The notes under the pieces: model-generated
What the model was told of the DNA's origin: nothing
Databases searched by the model: none
What the model saw: the letters and a program-made list of their open reading frames with translations, nothing else
Shown here: positions 1 through 14,500 of the stretch, piece after piece
Layout of the letters: each line of letters opens with the position of its first letter
Position numbering within the stretch: position 1 is the stretch's first letter
Source of the DNA: Trema orientale
Taxonomy: Eukaryota; Streptophyta; Magnoliopsida; Rosales; Cannabaceae
Reading direction: 5' to 3'
Assembly: GCA_002914845.1 (NCBI GenBank)
Contig: JXTC01000128.1
Span: 329,897-393,896 of the forward strand
DNA length: 64,000 bases
Translations under genes and position numbers: made by a program

Positions 1-589
1 TAAGAAGGTATTACATTTCTAAATTTATACTCTACTTATTCATATGCATGGTTTTGTGTTCTAGTGTCTCATTTTTATTTTAATATCATTATTTTCGTTT
101 TTAATGTTGTATTATTTGTAATGTATAAGTATTTGTATGTTCTTGCAATGTTTGGCGGGTAACATATTCTTGCAGTTTTTTAGCTATAAATGGATATTGG
201 AAAAGACTAGAGTTTGGAACATAGTTCCAGAGATGCAGTGGGAAGAAAATGCTTCAACAAGTATTGAAGAAAAAAAGATAGGAAAAAAAATAGTGTTCTT
301 TTTGTCTTTGATCTGGATACAATTTGATCTGATTAGCTAGTAGACAACCGATTCTTGTAATCTTAAATTACATTATCATATTCGTATATGTACATATATT
401 TATTAATTTGTGTAACTTCAATTTTATATTTAATTTTGTTTAATTTCGATGTTTTATATTTTAGATCTCTAAATAATTAAATAATTACAAATTATTAATT
501 TAAGAAATAACAAAAAATATCAATAATTCTAAAATCATAAAATTAGAATTGTAATTTTGTTCTTTAAATTTATTATTCATTTTTTTGCT
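1..589. other. AT-rich sequence without a recognised gene
   Basis: There is one 67-codon frame at 137-340 on the plus strand. It has low-complexity lysine-rich and phenylalanine-rich parts and no motif I recognise. It may be the tail of an element that begins before the window. Confidence 0.4.
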
Positions 590-945
590 ACGAGATTATC
601 TAGTAGCTAATGCTTGATTTAGTTGTATTAGACACCATATTATTCGCTACCAAATTTTATAGCATTTGCTACCAAATTTTGGTAGCAAGATGGTTGTATC
701 GACACCAAGTTTTGATCTCTTTACTACTAAATTTTAGAATTTTTACTACCAACTATTGGTAGCAGAAAGCATATGGCTTTTCCAACTACGTTTTTTTTTC
801 GGTAGCAAAAGATCTTTTGTTACGAGGTTATAACTATCAACAAGCTGCCAATTTTTTTGGTAGCAAAATAATTATCTGCTACTAAAAATATACATTTAGC
901 TCCCTATTTTTTTATAGCTAGAAGGCTTTTTTCTTGTAGTCTTTG
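590..945. mobile_element. Probable terminal region of a CACTA-like element
   Basis: This stretch is packed with short repeats of the type CTACCAAATTTTGGTAGC in both orientations, the usual look of CACTA subterminal repeats. It ends near 943 in TTTTTTCTTGTAGTC, one base from the canonical plant CACTA terminus TTCTTGTAGTG. A related repeat followed by TTTTCGTGTAGTG occurs at about 36940-36982. The other end would lie before the window. The call rests on termini and repeat style only; no transposase is seen. Confidence 0.45.
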
Positions 946-1319
946 TGGCTTCTAACATCAGATTATAAACAAAATTCAATGATAAAAATTAAAACCAGTA
1001 GTATTGCTAATGGATTCAATGTCTCAGCTAAAACAATCAGTCACTATACATTTTTGCTAATGTAAAAAAGAAATACTATTTTAATAATATTTTTATATAT
1101 TTGAACCTCAACTGCTCTCTTATTGGAGTTGCATTGTTCAGTTACTCTATCTGACATTGATATGTGTGTAGTAATTCCACAAANATGAGATATTGAAAAA
1201 TGACAAATTTCTCACTTTCTTAGTGGATGATTGATTTTGTAGTTTGTGTAGTTCTATGATTGATTTTGTTTAAAGGGGTCATCATCCTTTTTGAGTGTTG
1301 ATAGTTATTTATATTTATG

Positions 1320-1346
1320 CTAGTGTGTGCCCGTGCCTTTGGCACG
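1320..1346 (-). repeat. Helitron 3' terminus: hairpin plus CTAG
   Basis: On the minus strand CGTGCC, loop AAA and GGCACG form a perfect 6-bp stem. Eight bases follow (GGCACACA), then CTAG. Plant Helitrons end in this way, and the hairpin is the termination signal for rolling-circle transfer. Confidence 0.85.
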
Positions 1347-1654
1347 TTTGCAGCGTGTGTCTTCAGTGTTTTGTTTTATTAAAGAAGAGATTTTAGAAGT
1401 TTAGTTTAAAAGAAACAAAGTACATAAAGGTGTAGAGGTCCATAAGCAAAGCGGAAAGTACATATAGACTTGCAAACCTATTACACAAGGTATGTAGAAA
1501 TTTACAAACGAAAAATGCAGCTCATTTTGTGTCTATGTTTTGACTGCAAAATGTAGCTCATTTTGTGTTATATATACAATAATATGAGCTAAAATTTTTC
1601 AAAATACAGTGTCAAGCTTTGGCTGCGTTCACAAAAAAGATAACATGTGAATTT

Positions 1655-3883
1655 TCATATTTCACTGCTATGGTGAGAGGGATCATTTTCGTACTTAGTT
1701 GCTACATGAGTGAGCTTATCTTGAGGATTAATTTCAGAACTGGTTGTTGCAAGAGTGCTTGAAGTACCAATAGGCTCCATGGATGCTTCGATTAAAGATT
1801 GAACTATAAGTTTCGTTCTTGTTGCTCCTTGATATTGGAAGTTCGAGGTCCTTGCATTAATCATATATTCTTTGTCACTGAGAGTGTTGCAAGTATTTGT
1901 ATGTTGTTAATTACTTCCTATTGGGAATGAGAGATATCATATCAATAAGGTTTATTATATTGAGAAAAAAGAAAGAGAATTAAAATATGTTTGGTTGTAT
2001 ATTTGGGTTCAAACCTCATTTGTGTTTTCCATAAGTTCTTTAGCCGAGTAATTGAGGACTTTTTCTGCATTGTCCCCAAATAAAGTTGTTGACAGTGATC
2101 CAGAATTGTCAATTAGTTGTACTTGAACGCGACACTTGTGGAAAAAAAGTTTTAATTAGCAACAAATCAGTATGGTATAAAAATTTTGATATAGCAAGAA
2201 ATCTGGTGCTACCTTTATTTGTCCTGTTCTATAGTTTTGATGGCTAAGGTAATAGTTAGCTTTATAATGGATCTGTATATCTTTCTGTTTCTAGATTATT
2301 GTTCAGGATTTAGTATGTTATTTGCTAACGAATATGTTTAAATAAAAGTGGTAAATGAGAAATTGAATTTCTTACCTTGGAGTTCCAATTGCTTCTTTTT
2401 CTTTGCAAACAAGGCATTCAAAAGTTTCATCATTCTGAGTACCTGTAGCTCTACTACATTTGTTGCATACTATATACCAAAAGTCTTAAGATAGATTTTT
2501 GATTGTTATTTTTGTTTTCAGCCAAATGTTTGTTTTCTTTTGCAAGATAATAAATAAATGTTAGTAAAGTAATGAGTAGTTGTGTGTATAATAGTCATGA
2601 AATGAAAAGAAATTCCGTTGTATTACCATTTCTGGTATATTTTCTAGCTGCAAGAGGTATGATTGTAGGTGTGAAGATCATATAAGATTTTTCTTTCAAG
2701 ATCTAGTCAAGATTTTCTTTGTTCTTTATTGCCCTACAAAAATAATTTGTAAAATAGGAAATCAAAATATTAATAAATAGTGGTAAATGTAAAGTGAGAT
2801 GGTCTTGGATAAGGTAATACCAATTATTTAGAGCTTCAACTTCCTGGATGATTGGGTTTATAGTGAATGTAGATGATGGTCTACTGGAAAGGGACAAGCC
2901 TATATTGATGAATATATTAGTTAATAGATAGTCTGTATAGATAATTGATTGCAGTAAGATTTTGTTAAGAAGTCTTACCATTATAGGGTACAATGTTCCA
3001 CCGCTTTGCCATAATGATTGTTCTGTTTCTTATTGTTTCCATTATTTTGACACATTCATTTTGAATAAATTGGTCCCAAAAAGTTAATATCACTCACTTC
3101 AAGCTGGAAAAGAGAGAAGATTTTAAAAGTCAATTATGCCATTTTTTGTTATTGACATATATATATATAGCTATACTTGTATTAGAAGTGCCTAATGGAT
3201 ACCTTTGATCAATAAGGAAGAGCTCCTGTATTATTTGTTTTCCATTCCTTCTGTTTATTTCTCGTCTTGGATGCATATCCAGCGCCAATGCGAGGATATT
3301 TATCATGTAAATAATTTAAAGACATGAATATAGATTATTATATTATAATAAATGATAATTATTTTTACTCATCTTACCAGTTTGTTGAAGTGAACCCGAC
3401 TGTATTTGCAGGTCTGCAAATTTTGTGAAATGAAGTGATGGTATTGGGATTTTTTCGTCATCTTTGGTTACTGGTCGAACTAAAGTAAATTCATTGATGA
3501 TCCGGTGGTGCTCATTTTCAACGATTCGGAACCTTGGTGGTAATGGCCTTATCCATGCGTTTGAAATATAGTAAGTTCCGTTTAAGACTAGTTTCTCCTT
3601 GAATACTTCGATATTTGGTTCATAGATATTAGCTTGAATTCTTGTTCCTTGTTTTGAGGAAAAAAAATGTTAAGTAGTGTGGCTGAATAAGAATACAAAT
3701 TAAATAGGTTAAAAGAAGAGTATATGCACTTTTACCATTGGATCAATGAGGATGAGTCTTTGCTATTTCTTTGGATTGTTTGGTGATGATCGAGGTAATG
3801 TTTTGTCAGTCCACCAAAACTTTAGCAATCCATGATCTAGTTGTTGGAGTGATTTCGTTTAGGGGTTTGTATTGTCTTGACAT
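1655..3883 (-). pseudogene. RPA70-like single-strand DNA-binding protein of the Helitron, broken
   Basis: RPA-like genes accompany Rep/helicase in many plant Helitrons and are thought to bind single-stranded DNA during transposition. Reading on the minus strand, the ATG at 3883-3881 opens MSRQYKPLNEITPTTRSWIA, typical of plant RPA70-like proteins. Later exons hold the OB-fold region (QANIYEPNIEVF, YYISNAWIRPLPPRF, about 3650-3390), FLIDQR (about 3200), FWDQFIQNECVKIMETI (about 3085-3035), LSLSSRPSSTFTINP (about 2910-2865), a zinc finger CNKC with CLVC (about 2470-2405), TTLFGDNAEKVL (about 2090) and a C-terminal exon (1655 to about 1850). Disabling changes include a frameshift near 3810 and an in-frame TAG at 3763-3765, where relatives have an aromatic residue. 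One acceptor near 3300 is not obvious. Exon joins are approximate. Confidence 0.85.
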
Positions 3884-6800
3884 GCTATTATTATGTGGAA
3901 AGAATAATAAGTTACATTAAAATAAATAAATAGGAGAACGATTATTAGAAGGGAATGGAATAAGGTTTGCTGTATTAGACGAGTTAAGGTAAGTGCATGG
4001 TACAAAATATGATTTATGAAGGATTGTGGTGTTATGAAATACCTGACATCTTATGAGGCGGACGTTGGGATCAGGTACTGATTAGATGAGCAACAATTCT
4101 GATAACTGTATATACTTTGCAGCTTCTATGATGTAAAGCAATATAAAAAAATGTTAATTTTCATTAGGAAACATAACCAATGTTTATAATGTGTGGTACA
4201 GAAAGGAAAAAGATAGCAAATATTACAGATGTTAAGTTCTCTGACATGCATGTAGCCCACTTAGTAAATTTATTAGTCTGTTAAGATGTTTATTACTTAA
4301 AATTTGCAGTCTATTATTCTAGTAGGATGAAAACAGGGGCTTTCGCAACCTGTATAATACGCAAGAAATCGACGATGAGAAGGGTGACGATAGTGACCCA
4401 TGTTTACAATGTATAGCAATGCACAAATCCCAGCAATAAACTATGCACACTTTCGGAAAAGGTTGTAAAAAAAGAAGAGAATATAATCATTTTATAGTGC
4501 TCAACGCAGCTGACAGCAGTTGAAGAAAGCTTAGTTGATTAAAAAAAAAAGTCTTGAATCTAGATAGTAGTGTTTTCCAGAAATATAATAGATCAAACTT
4601 CGTATTAAGATTTTGAAAGAACTAATATCTTTTAACATAGAAATATAAATGCCAGAGAAATATAAATCTGTATAGAAGACAATTTTTAAATATCTCAAAT
4701 GGATACATTGTAAAGGTACTATGCATGGGCTTTATCTTCTTTCCCCTTTTTACGTTGGATGTACCACAGCCTAGTTTGAATTTCTAAACAAAGTGGCAAA
4801 TTCCAAAGATTTATGGGATGTATGCATTTTGTTGTCCTGTTAGTGGACTTATGTGAAGTTTGATTCTTGTGAATTTTTTTATGAGGACATGCATGAGATA
4901 AAAAAAAAAAAATAATATATGAAAATAAATTAGATATTGAAGCTATTATGAAAGGTTAAAGAAGATGAATGTGAAAATACAAAGTTAAGTATGCAGTGGA
5001 ATCCTAGAATCTGGAATTGTTAGAAGGTATGTTAAAGAAGGTGCGATCTAAGAAGGATTAGAAGGAAAAAATAGACAAAACATCAAATTTTGGAAGGCAT
5101 GCAGGGAAACTTGAAATCTGGAACTGATCGAAGATACATGCAAGTCAATAGTTAGACTAAGAAACATACATGCATAAAGAATCAAAGAACTGATGATAAG
5201 AAAACTTGGAAGAGAAAGTGTAATTTACCTTTAGAAAGATGTTTTGATTTTCTATGTTTGTGAAAAGGAGAAGACATAAGTATGTTGTGTATTTATATGT
5301 GAGAGAATATATATATTAAATCAATATATATTTTTCTTTACTTTATTTGTAGAGCATTAGTTTTTAAAGGCTGACACGTAACTGTTGTTTAAAAATGGAA
5401 GTAATACATATTTTGGTATTGAATATGAATATTATTGAATTAAAATAACATATAAGAAGTTGTATTTTTAATGTTAAACATGTGTCCTTTTAGGTTTGCT
5501 TTTTCTTCTTTTTTNAATAATAATAATAATAAAAAATCCTAAATACTAAATGACGTGAGAAGAATTAAATTCGTAAAAAGTATGAATACAAGGTCGGCAA
5601 AATCCAAGAACATTTTAGTGTGATCTGTATCATTTTAATTTATTACGTAATTTTTTTTATAATTTAATTTATTATTTAATTAGTATATATATGTTTGAGG
5701 GGACAAATAGTATATTCTGAAGTAGTTTCAGAATATGTATATAGTATAATGTAACAACTAAAGACCTTTTAATTGTTAATATTGATATTGTTGAATATCG
5801 TTTGCTATATATCTGAGAGTATGTTAAATTTTATAAAACAATTAAGTAATTGGTTGACATATTTGAAGTCAACAGAAAAACGTAAGAGACATTTTTGATC
5901 CAAAAGACAAAAGGGCAGCACATAGTTGTCTATCGTAGAGGAGACGATTAGTTATAGATTTTGGTGATGTACTTATCATCATATCTCTTAAATAAGTTGA
6001 TATACAAACAAAAAGGGAGTGACAATTGTAAGTTAGACTAAGTTTCGTTTAGAGCATTGGCATGTGAAAATTTGTTTGAACTTGTACGTGAAACAAATAG
6101 TCTCATGTATTTGAATACACATCCCAGAAATGCTCCCTATGGAAGGATAGAGGTAGTTAGATTAATTTGTTAATGTAATATTCAAGAGGATGGTAGAGAT
6201 TCTGGCTGATTTTGTTTCTTCAAGTGAGGATTTGATATTTTGTTAATGCTGCAGAAAAAGACAGAAAGTGGGATTAGAGAGTTAGTAATTTCAATGCGAA
6301 AGGTGATAAAAAGTATTGATGAGATTGAAAAGCCTAGGAAACTAACTTTCGCATATGGTTATACTCATGAAACATTAGTGAGGTTGACCAGAGAAAAAAA
6401 ATCTTATCAGATGCTAATTTCTCAGAAATTCACTTGTGGATCAACCAGTTTTGGCAAGAACCTATGATGTAATTCGAACTTGAAACTTGTAACATGTCAA
6501 TTCTCCTATCTGCCTGTAATTAGAACATCAAAAATAGAAGTTGATTCCATGAAGAAAAACAGCAATATAGATATATACACATAAATAGATGTCATGTAAT
6601 GGAAAATAAATAAAATAAAATAAAAGGGAAAGAATTATGTTAATCACATTCAATTCAATAATCTAAGAGTCTACGCACAAAAATAAAGATAGAGAGCAAA
6701 ATATTCACTCAAATCATACCTGTCTCCCTTAACTATCCATGTTTTCTAGTTCAAATTTTTCTCGGTTTTTGTAAAATTTTCTAGACGTTTACCGTAAACA

Positions 6801-8511
6801 ATCCAATCGACTAAAACAAAACATTTGAGTCAGAATTCAAAATTCAAACTTGAAAGACAAAAAAATTCAAACTTGAAACCTAAAACACATCAAATTGAGA
6901 AAGAAATAAGAGAGAGATTATTACCTAAAAGCTTCTCTAGTACTACCAGTACCAGTAGCAGCACCATGTCTTTCATCTCCTTTTGTTTAATCTGTAATAA
7001 GACATAGAGTTCTTTTGAATCATAGGAAGGAAACGAAGTTTCTGAATTTAAAATTCATATTAAGATGTTAATGATATCATGATATTAATGTGTGAAAGTG
7101 GGGTAGGGATTATGCATAATCTCTACTTTGGAGTTGTATTGTATAATACATTGGTAGAATATGAAAAGTTTTACATAGAATTTATATATGAAAATCAAAT
7201 AGAGGAGCACAAGTTATTAAGACAATTGATTTCTTTGGAGATAAAACAAAGAACAGGGAGAAAAAAAAAAAAAAAGAGAGAAGGGAAGAAAATGTATATA
7301 GAATATAGTAAACAGCCCAAACGTGTGTTTCCATAGAGTTTAATGAAGGGGAAAAAAAAAAGAACACTCCTTGCATTTTGGTTATATTGATTAACTCATG
7401 CACTCAATAAATTGTATGAACTATGTTAATAATTAAATAGAAAACTAAGAAAAATCTACCTCATTCTAGTTTGTGAAAAAATGGTCACTTCCAACGTTGC
7501 TAAAGAAAACTTGAGTTGTTTTATTGATTTAAGAGCTTCATAAGCTGACAACAGTTACAAAAACCAAATAAGCTGGCAAACAGTTTAAGATTCATCTACC
7601 AAACATACTACCAATTAGCACAAACAAACAATATAGTGGTTATGTGTTTTCTAAAGAGTTGGGCTCAACAAACACCCAAAAAAACTGAAGAAAACCCAAC
7701 TAAATAAAAATAAATTGGAAAAATAATCTCTAATTATCTATCAAAATGTCCAAAAAATAAACACTCATTATGGCTTTTTAACATTAAAATAAGTTTATAG
7801 AAACAATAACAAGAAAGCCTACTCTTAGAGGCTTTCTTCTTGAACAAAGCATTCGTTTTGCATTTTCTTCTGAGCACAGATTGAAGATTCCTCTTCACAA
7901 ACTTCCTCGCCTTCTTCCTCAGCTTCCTTATTTTTGACCAGCCCAAAGCTTTTTATACTGAAATGGTACAAATCCAGATAAGGAAATTTAACCCAAGAAC
8001 CAAAAGACTGGAAAGAGGAGAGAACTTTTAGCTCTTATAGTAGAAACTTTCTGGTTCTTCGTTCTCTTTTGCTCCAAAATCTCATGCAGCAGACTCCAGT
8101 AGACGTTGATTGAGGCAGACCTACCTTTGTCACAAGATTTGCCTTTTTTTTCCTCTTGAATGTTGTAGACTTCCCTGTTCTTCTCCCTAAGAATTGAAAG
8201 AACCAGGTGAATTACACATTGAAGAACTTGATAAGCTGACAATGGTTAGGAAAATCAAATTAGCTGCCATATAATTTAAGATACCTTTATCAAACTTACA
8301 TAGAATTGTTATCTTTAGCCAAAAAGAAAACAATAAATTGGTAAAAAGAAAAATAAAGGAAACAGAAGTGTATGATGTTTTTTTTGCCCTAACCATAGGG
8401 TTCCAACACTATTGACTCATAATGATAGGAAAACATATTTTTGTGCCAAATATTATAGTTATTTGAATACCTATAATATTTCTGTTACTTTATTTACCTT
8501 ATATAAGGCTT
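3884..8511. other. Helitron interior between the RPA and Rep genes
   Basis: No gene could be recognised in these 4.6 kb. Short frames at 6240-6467, 7734-7946 and 7988-8242 have no motif I know and no support from splice context. A TATAAATA-type box on the minus strand near 5290-5300 lies 1.4 kb upstream of the RPA start and could be its promoter if a leader intron exists. One undetermined base is present near 5515. Confidence 0.4.
7361..7465 (+). repeat. Internal Helitron direct repeat, copy 1
   Basis: About 105 bp beginning CACTCCTTGCATTTTGG and ending in TCTACCTC are nearly identical to 15838-15948, in the same orientation. Differences are a few substitutions and a 6-bp indel. The purine-rich run just before it is also similar in both places. 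Confidence 0.85.
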
Positions 8512-11500
8512 TCATGGAATTGAACTTGCTAGTAATAATATTTCATCATAAACAACATTCTTAGTATATCCATCATCTATGTTACCTGGTACAGTAGGCT
8601 TAATAAGAACCTTGATAGGCTCAGCTGTTTTTGCTCTAGATAATATAATATATAATTGACCATGTGTAAATACAGGTTGTGGGAGATATATGCCAACAAA
8701 ATCTGAAGTTTTTCCTTGAGCTTTATTTATAGTCATTGCAAAACTTAAACGTATGGGAAATTGAGTTCTTTTAAATGGAAATGGATATTTATTATTTTCT
8801 AGTAGTATAAAGGAAATTCTTGGTAAAAATACTTTTTTTCTAGAGTAATATCCAGTACAAATTTCAGCTTCAATTACATTTGATTGAAAACTTCGGCAAA
8901 TTAAGCATGTTCCATTACATAAACCTTCAGAAGCATTAAGATTACGAAGTAAAATAATAGGACAATTAGGTTTTAGTATTAACTGATGAGGAGGAATTTT
9001 ATTTGGTGTTAAAGTATGTAGAAAATCGTCTTGAAAACCTTGTTCAGTTTTATCTTGAGTTTCATCAAAGCTATAATATGTAATAGGATCTCTAGGAAAT
9101 CGTTCTATTATTAAATTATTGATTTGATCAACATAGTCATTCTTCAGTGTTAGTATAGCTCTATTAACCATCAAATGTACTTGGTTAGGATAGTTACCAA
9201 TATCTGGAAATACAAAATCTATTAGTTTTTGTAGTGATTCAATATCATCTTTGTGAGGGATAAGCATATTACGCGGTAATCTTATATTGTCATGATCATT
9301 TTTCTCTTCTTAGCCATCACCAATTCTTGGCAAGTATTTAGCAAATGTTGGATCAAGTCTAGATCTCATATTTTCAGTTAGTTTTATCTTTATTAATAGT
9401 GGCCATAAATGTGACATTACTAAACTTGTATTTATTATTTCTTCTTTTCTAGCTTTAGATATAACTGGAAGAACTTGACGAAACTCTCCTCCAAATACCA
9501 TTACCTTTCCACCAAATGGTAGATTAGATTCATTAATATCTTGTAGCATTAAATCTAGAGCCTCTATTGCTTGTTTGTTTATCATTGGAGCCTCATCCCA
9601 TATTATTAGCTTTGAATATTGTAATAGTTTAGCAAGTGCTAATTGTTTACTAATAGCACAAGTAGGACTATTGTTTAGATCAAGTGGAATTTTAAATCTA
9701 GAGTGAGTTGTACGACCTTCAGGTAATATTGAAGCAGCAACTCCCGAGGAAGCTGTTGCTAAAGTAATTAAATTTTTAGATCTCACAGCAGCTAGTATAG
9801 CACGATACAAATATGTTTTCCCTGTTCCTCCAAGACCATCAATGAAAAAAACATTGTATTCGTTTGTGAAAACTTTTTGTAATATTAAATCATATGCATA
9901 TTTTTGTTCCTCATTTAACATTGAAGCAGCTAATATGTCTTCTTCAGGAATGGTAACTGCTAATTCCTCATTTATTTCCTTCATAATTTTTTCTTGTTCA
10001 CATAAATTAATATTAAAATCTACTAAATTATAATCATTTATATTTTTTCCCATGGACTCTAAAATATAATTAAGATGTTGTAATACTTTCATTCTAATAT
10101 CATTTGAAGACAGATTTAATTGACTGTAATCCTCAGACATAGATGTTTCAAATTTTTCCCACAATTTCTTTGGATCTTTTGGTTCACAATAAACCAATAT
10201 CATTGCAAATAAATGCCGTAAAGTATGTGACATCTGATATAAACAAGCTTCTTCTAAACATGATGTTAAATTATCATCTGTTTTCAACAATCCATGTAAA
10301 CATGCAGCTTCACGAAAAGAAGAAGTTAGAATGCCATTCACAGTTTTCAAATCTTCAAAAGATATAGCACCTTTAATATGATTTAGTAATAATCGTAAAT
10401 AATATCTTTCTCCTTCAATTGGATTCGCAGTAACGATTCTTCCAATAGCGTAACCTTTTTTCCTTGGAAACCACATCTTATCTTTTTGGCTCCAAACAAA
10501 ATATTCAGGAAATTGCTTATATAATAGAGTTCTTGCCTTCTCATTCAGTTTGTTTATGCGAAAATATTCTGTCAGCATAGACCTTGATGTAAAATCATTA
10601 TTTAACACGCCACTAAGATCATCTGATTTTCTAAAAGTTATAAGTTGTTTATCTTTAAGATGCAACTGTAATGTAATAACAGATGGATAAATTTCATTTA
10701 AAGCAAAGCTAAAAATTCTCCACATTGCTTCTTGTGGAGTAACCCATCGACCAGATTGGAATTTTTCAATCTCATCTATATCATTTGTATAATTATTATT
10801 AGAATCTATATGGAATGCAATTCGATCATGACCTTTGTATATATACTTGTATAAATATTTTACAGCCTTAACAGTAGAACATATTTCTACATTTATATGA
10901 CAATCAAATTTTGCAAGTAAATAAGGATTATAAGGTACTATCCATCGATTATCTAGATTATGTCCTCTAACTTTGACTAATTGACCATCATTTCTCCTTC
11001 TATATTTTGGATACTCATTATCTCCCAAGTGTGTTTCTAGATAATATTCTTTGGGATAGTGATTTTTGCGTGTTCCATTTTTTTCATACATACATTATTC
11101 GGATTTAAAATATCACAAGGACCATGCATCATATGCTTAACTACAACAGAGTATAAATATATATTTCTACTTGAATCAGGAAGTTCAGCTGATACAATTC
11201 TATCAAAAGCTTCAGGAGCAATAATTTTTGAATTAGATTTAAGAATAATAAAAAAATGAGCATGTGGAAGACCTCTTTTTTGAAATTCTATTATATATAC
11301 ATATGCTGCTACAGGACCAAATATCTCTCTTTTAAACAAGTCATCTTTCAATTCTTCTAATTTTGCTCTAAATATACGAGTGATTAAGTCAGGCCTGTTC
11401 TGAGCTTCTTCATATGAATGTAATTCTTGTCTAATTTCAGTCCAATTAGGATTACATGTAATAGTTAAAAATATATCAAGTTTTCCAAATCGTTGTACCA

Positions 11501-14500
11501 ATGCTATAGCATCCGTATATCTTTTTTGCATATTCCTAGGACCACCAATAAAAGTAGTTGGTAATATAATCCTCCTTCCTACTCTAAACCCTCGATTTTT
11601 TCCATGTTCAATACTATCAATAATTCTTTGATATAATTCAGCGCGAATCTCTTCTTGTTTTTTTCGAAAATAATCTAATCTCCGAGTTTCTAATTTAATG
11701 TACATATCTACAACATATTGTTGAAGTAAACAACCAGAATGTAATAATATAGATTGATGTGTAGATCTACTTTGTAATTTATAACAATTATATTCTCGAC
11801 AGGACACTAAATTTCTTTTCTTCCTCATCTTCAACACTGAAAATAAAGTAGTGAAAATATCAACTAAATGACCAATTAGGAAAAAATGTGCAGTTTACTA
11901 ATGTAATTTAATCTTTTTACCTTCAGTTTCTTTTTGAATTAGTTGCGCACCAGAACTCATTATATTTGGAATGAGTAAATCTTGGCCTCGACAAAACAAT
12001 TCACCTTTCCTCTTATCAACTTTTAATATCCCTTGATGCCAACCAACCTCTCCACAAGGAAACAATAGTGGATATTACAAAGGATCATAATAGCCAAAAT
12101 AATATTGTACTCTATGTCTAAAGCCAGTACATGAATAAACAATTATGTCACGCAAAGTATGTTCTCCTGAACCATTATCCTCTAACCATATTGCTGCTAC
12201 TTGTGAAACTAAAGGAGAGTTGTAAACTCTTTGATCTAATCCAGGATTAGCTTTTATAGAGATCTTAAGGTTTTCCAAATTAGATATATCTTTGAGATAT
12301 CGAAAGAATGAAAAATACGGATTTACTTTTAGTACATCCAATAAACTACTTATGATAAAAGAATTTAGATGTGGAGAATGATGTAGACGATTTTCTATTT
12401 CATGTTCTATATCATAAAAATATAGCTATAAATTTGAAGGATGATCGTCTGATGGAATATGTTCATTAATATAATGATAAATTTGACCCTGTACTCGAAA
12501 TGTATATATACCTTTGTTTCTTTTACATAAATTCTTATCACATCTATAACCAAACGAAGTGAAAGAAAAATTATTATTATAAGTTCAAATATACTTTCGA
12601 AATTCTAAAGATTCTTTAGTAGTACATGTATAAAGATCATATAGTTTTTTTGGTGTATCATTTATTATCAAAGATATTTCACCATCAGGACAACAAAAGC
12701 CTTTTGATTCATGAGCAGATTTTTTTGCATTACAATATTGACATATAGTTGGTGGTTTTAGTATATGTGCTTCTAAAGGTATGTTTATAATTTCTGATCT
12801 CCTGTTCTTCCTAGCACGAAAGAAATCTGTTAGGTCCGTTAATCAGGTATTACTGAATATAATTAATTTTTAATTAATTACGTGAGGTGGTAATGCGAAA
12901 ATTGTAAAAATAACACAAGATATTTTTACTTGATTCAGTTATCTCCCGATAACCTACCTCCAAGGGGCCACGCATAGAGAATAAACACTATTAGTAAAGT
13001 TTGAATGAATACAAACACCAATTTGACTTATACAATAAAAGACTCCCTCTTTTGATTGTCGCAATGTGGATGTATTCCTTCACCAACGTGTCTAGCGAGC
13101 ACCACTCGTCTTAGGTTGACTTCGTTCTTCTGAAATCCCTCTAGATACTTGAAGTCGATCTTCTCTCCAAGACAATCAGCACCTCTCCCGAAGTACTGTC
13201 ACTCAAACGACTAGGACACCTCCTAAGTCTAAAATTTGGCTAAAAAAAAAACCTTTCTTTTACACTCAATAGCCGAAATACAATATGGTCTCTCTACATA
13301 AAGCTACTCTTGAGTGGTCTTTAAATAGAGAAGGGAGCAAGTCTTCACGTGTATATCTGCCAAAGAACAATTAAAAGCTTTTAATGTTAATTAGAAGACT
13401 TGCAAGATCAGCCAAGTTTGTTACCAAACTTAGAAAAACGGATCTGGAAAATAACTGCTGATTCTGTCCACATGTTGCAACATGATATGTCAACCAGTCA
13501 TGTTGTAACAGAAAAGGAAACTTTCAGATTACTTTCCTGAAACAAAATAATCAGTTACTCAAACATTTTTGACAGCTAATTGCACGAATTAGAGTAACTT
13601 TAAATAATGAGAATCAGCACAAATGAGTTAAGGAAACTTTCATAAAAGATATTACACATAAAATATTCATTTAAAGGAATTTCCTTAATGAAAAAAATAG
13701 ACATATACTCAAAACCAGTTTAGGAAAGAATGATATATACTCAAAACCAATTTTGGTAAGAATCACTTACCTATTCCTGCACAATTGAATATGTCTATGC
13801 ATTAATAAGATCAGATTTTTATGTTTGACGACTATACTAATTGTGACTTAAAGCATATAAATGGAAAATACAGATTATACTGAAAAAACTAGTCAGATCA
13901 AATATTTAGTCGCATGTTATAACATGACCGTGAAACCAGTCATGTTGCAACATGAAGGTTGCCAACAGATTATTTACTCTTTCAAAATCTGTTTTTAAAA
14001 TAAAGGTATCAAAATAAGGAAAAAATAGAGTAAAAAGTATGAAAGAAATTCTAAATCGCATCTATGATATTGTATCAATCAAACTAATCTAGTGTAGAAT
14101 ATATTTGTGTATTTCAGAATTATCTATTAACATACAGTTAGAGTCGTACCTGTTTTTCTATCTTTTACAGCAATAAACATAGGTCTTTTGCAAAGATTTC
14201 CTTTTGAACTTTCATCTAGAGCTCGCTTCTTATATGTACTTCCTCCTTTTGAACTTTCACCTAAATAATATGTAAATATCATCAGTAAAAAAAAAATTAC
14301 CGTTGTCTTAACATTACTTGTATAAATTAATAAAATATCTCACCAAATTCAAAAGTAGAAAAAGCAGTTATTTGCTCCTTTCCTTTATAATTGTTTTTTG
14401 CTAATTGAATTTGGTCATCTTGATTTCCTAAAAAAAAAAAGGAAAAAGAAAGTTACAATTAGGGGGTATGCTGGGGAAACAATCATCTTGAGAACAAGTA

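Noticed and set aside
137..340. 67-codon ORF near the window start
   Set aside because: Low-complexity composition, no motif and no splice context; chance is the simplest explanation in such AT-rich DNA.
9842..11259. Plus-strand ORFs at 9842-10033, 10143-10367 and 11059-11259
   Set aside because: They are antisense shadows of the well-supported RepHel frame.
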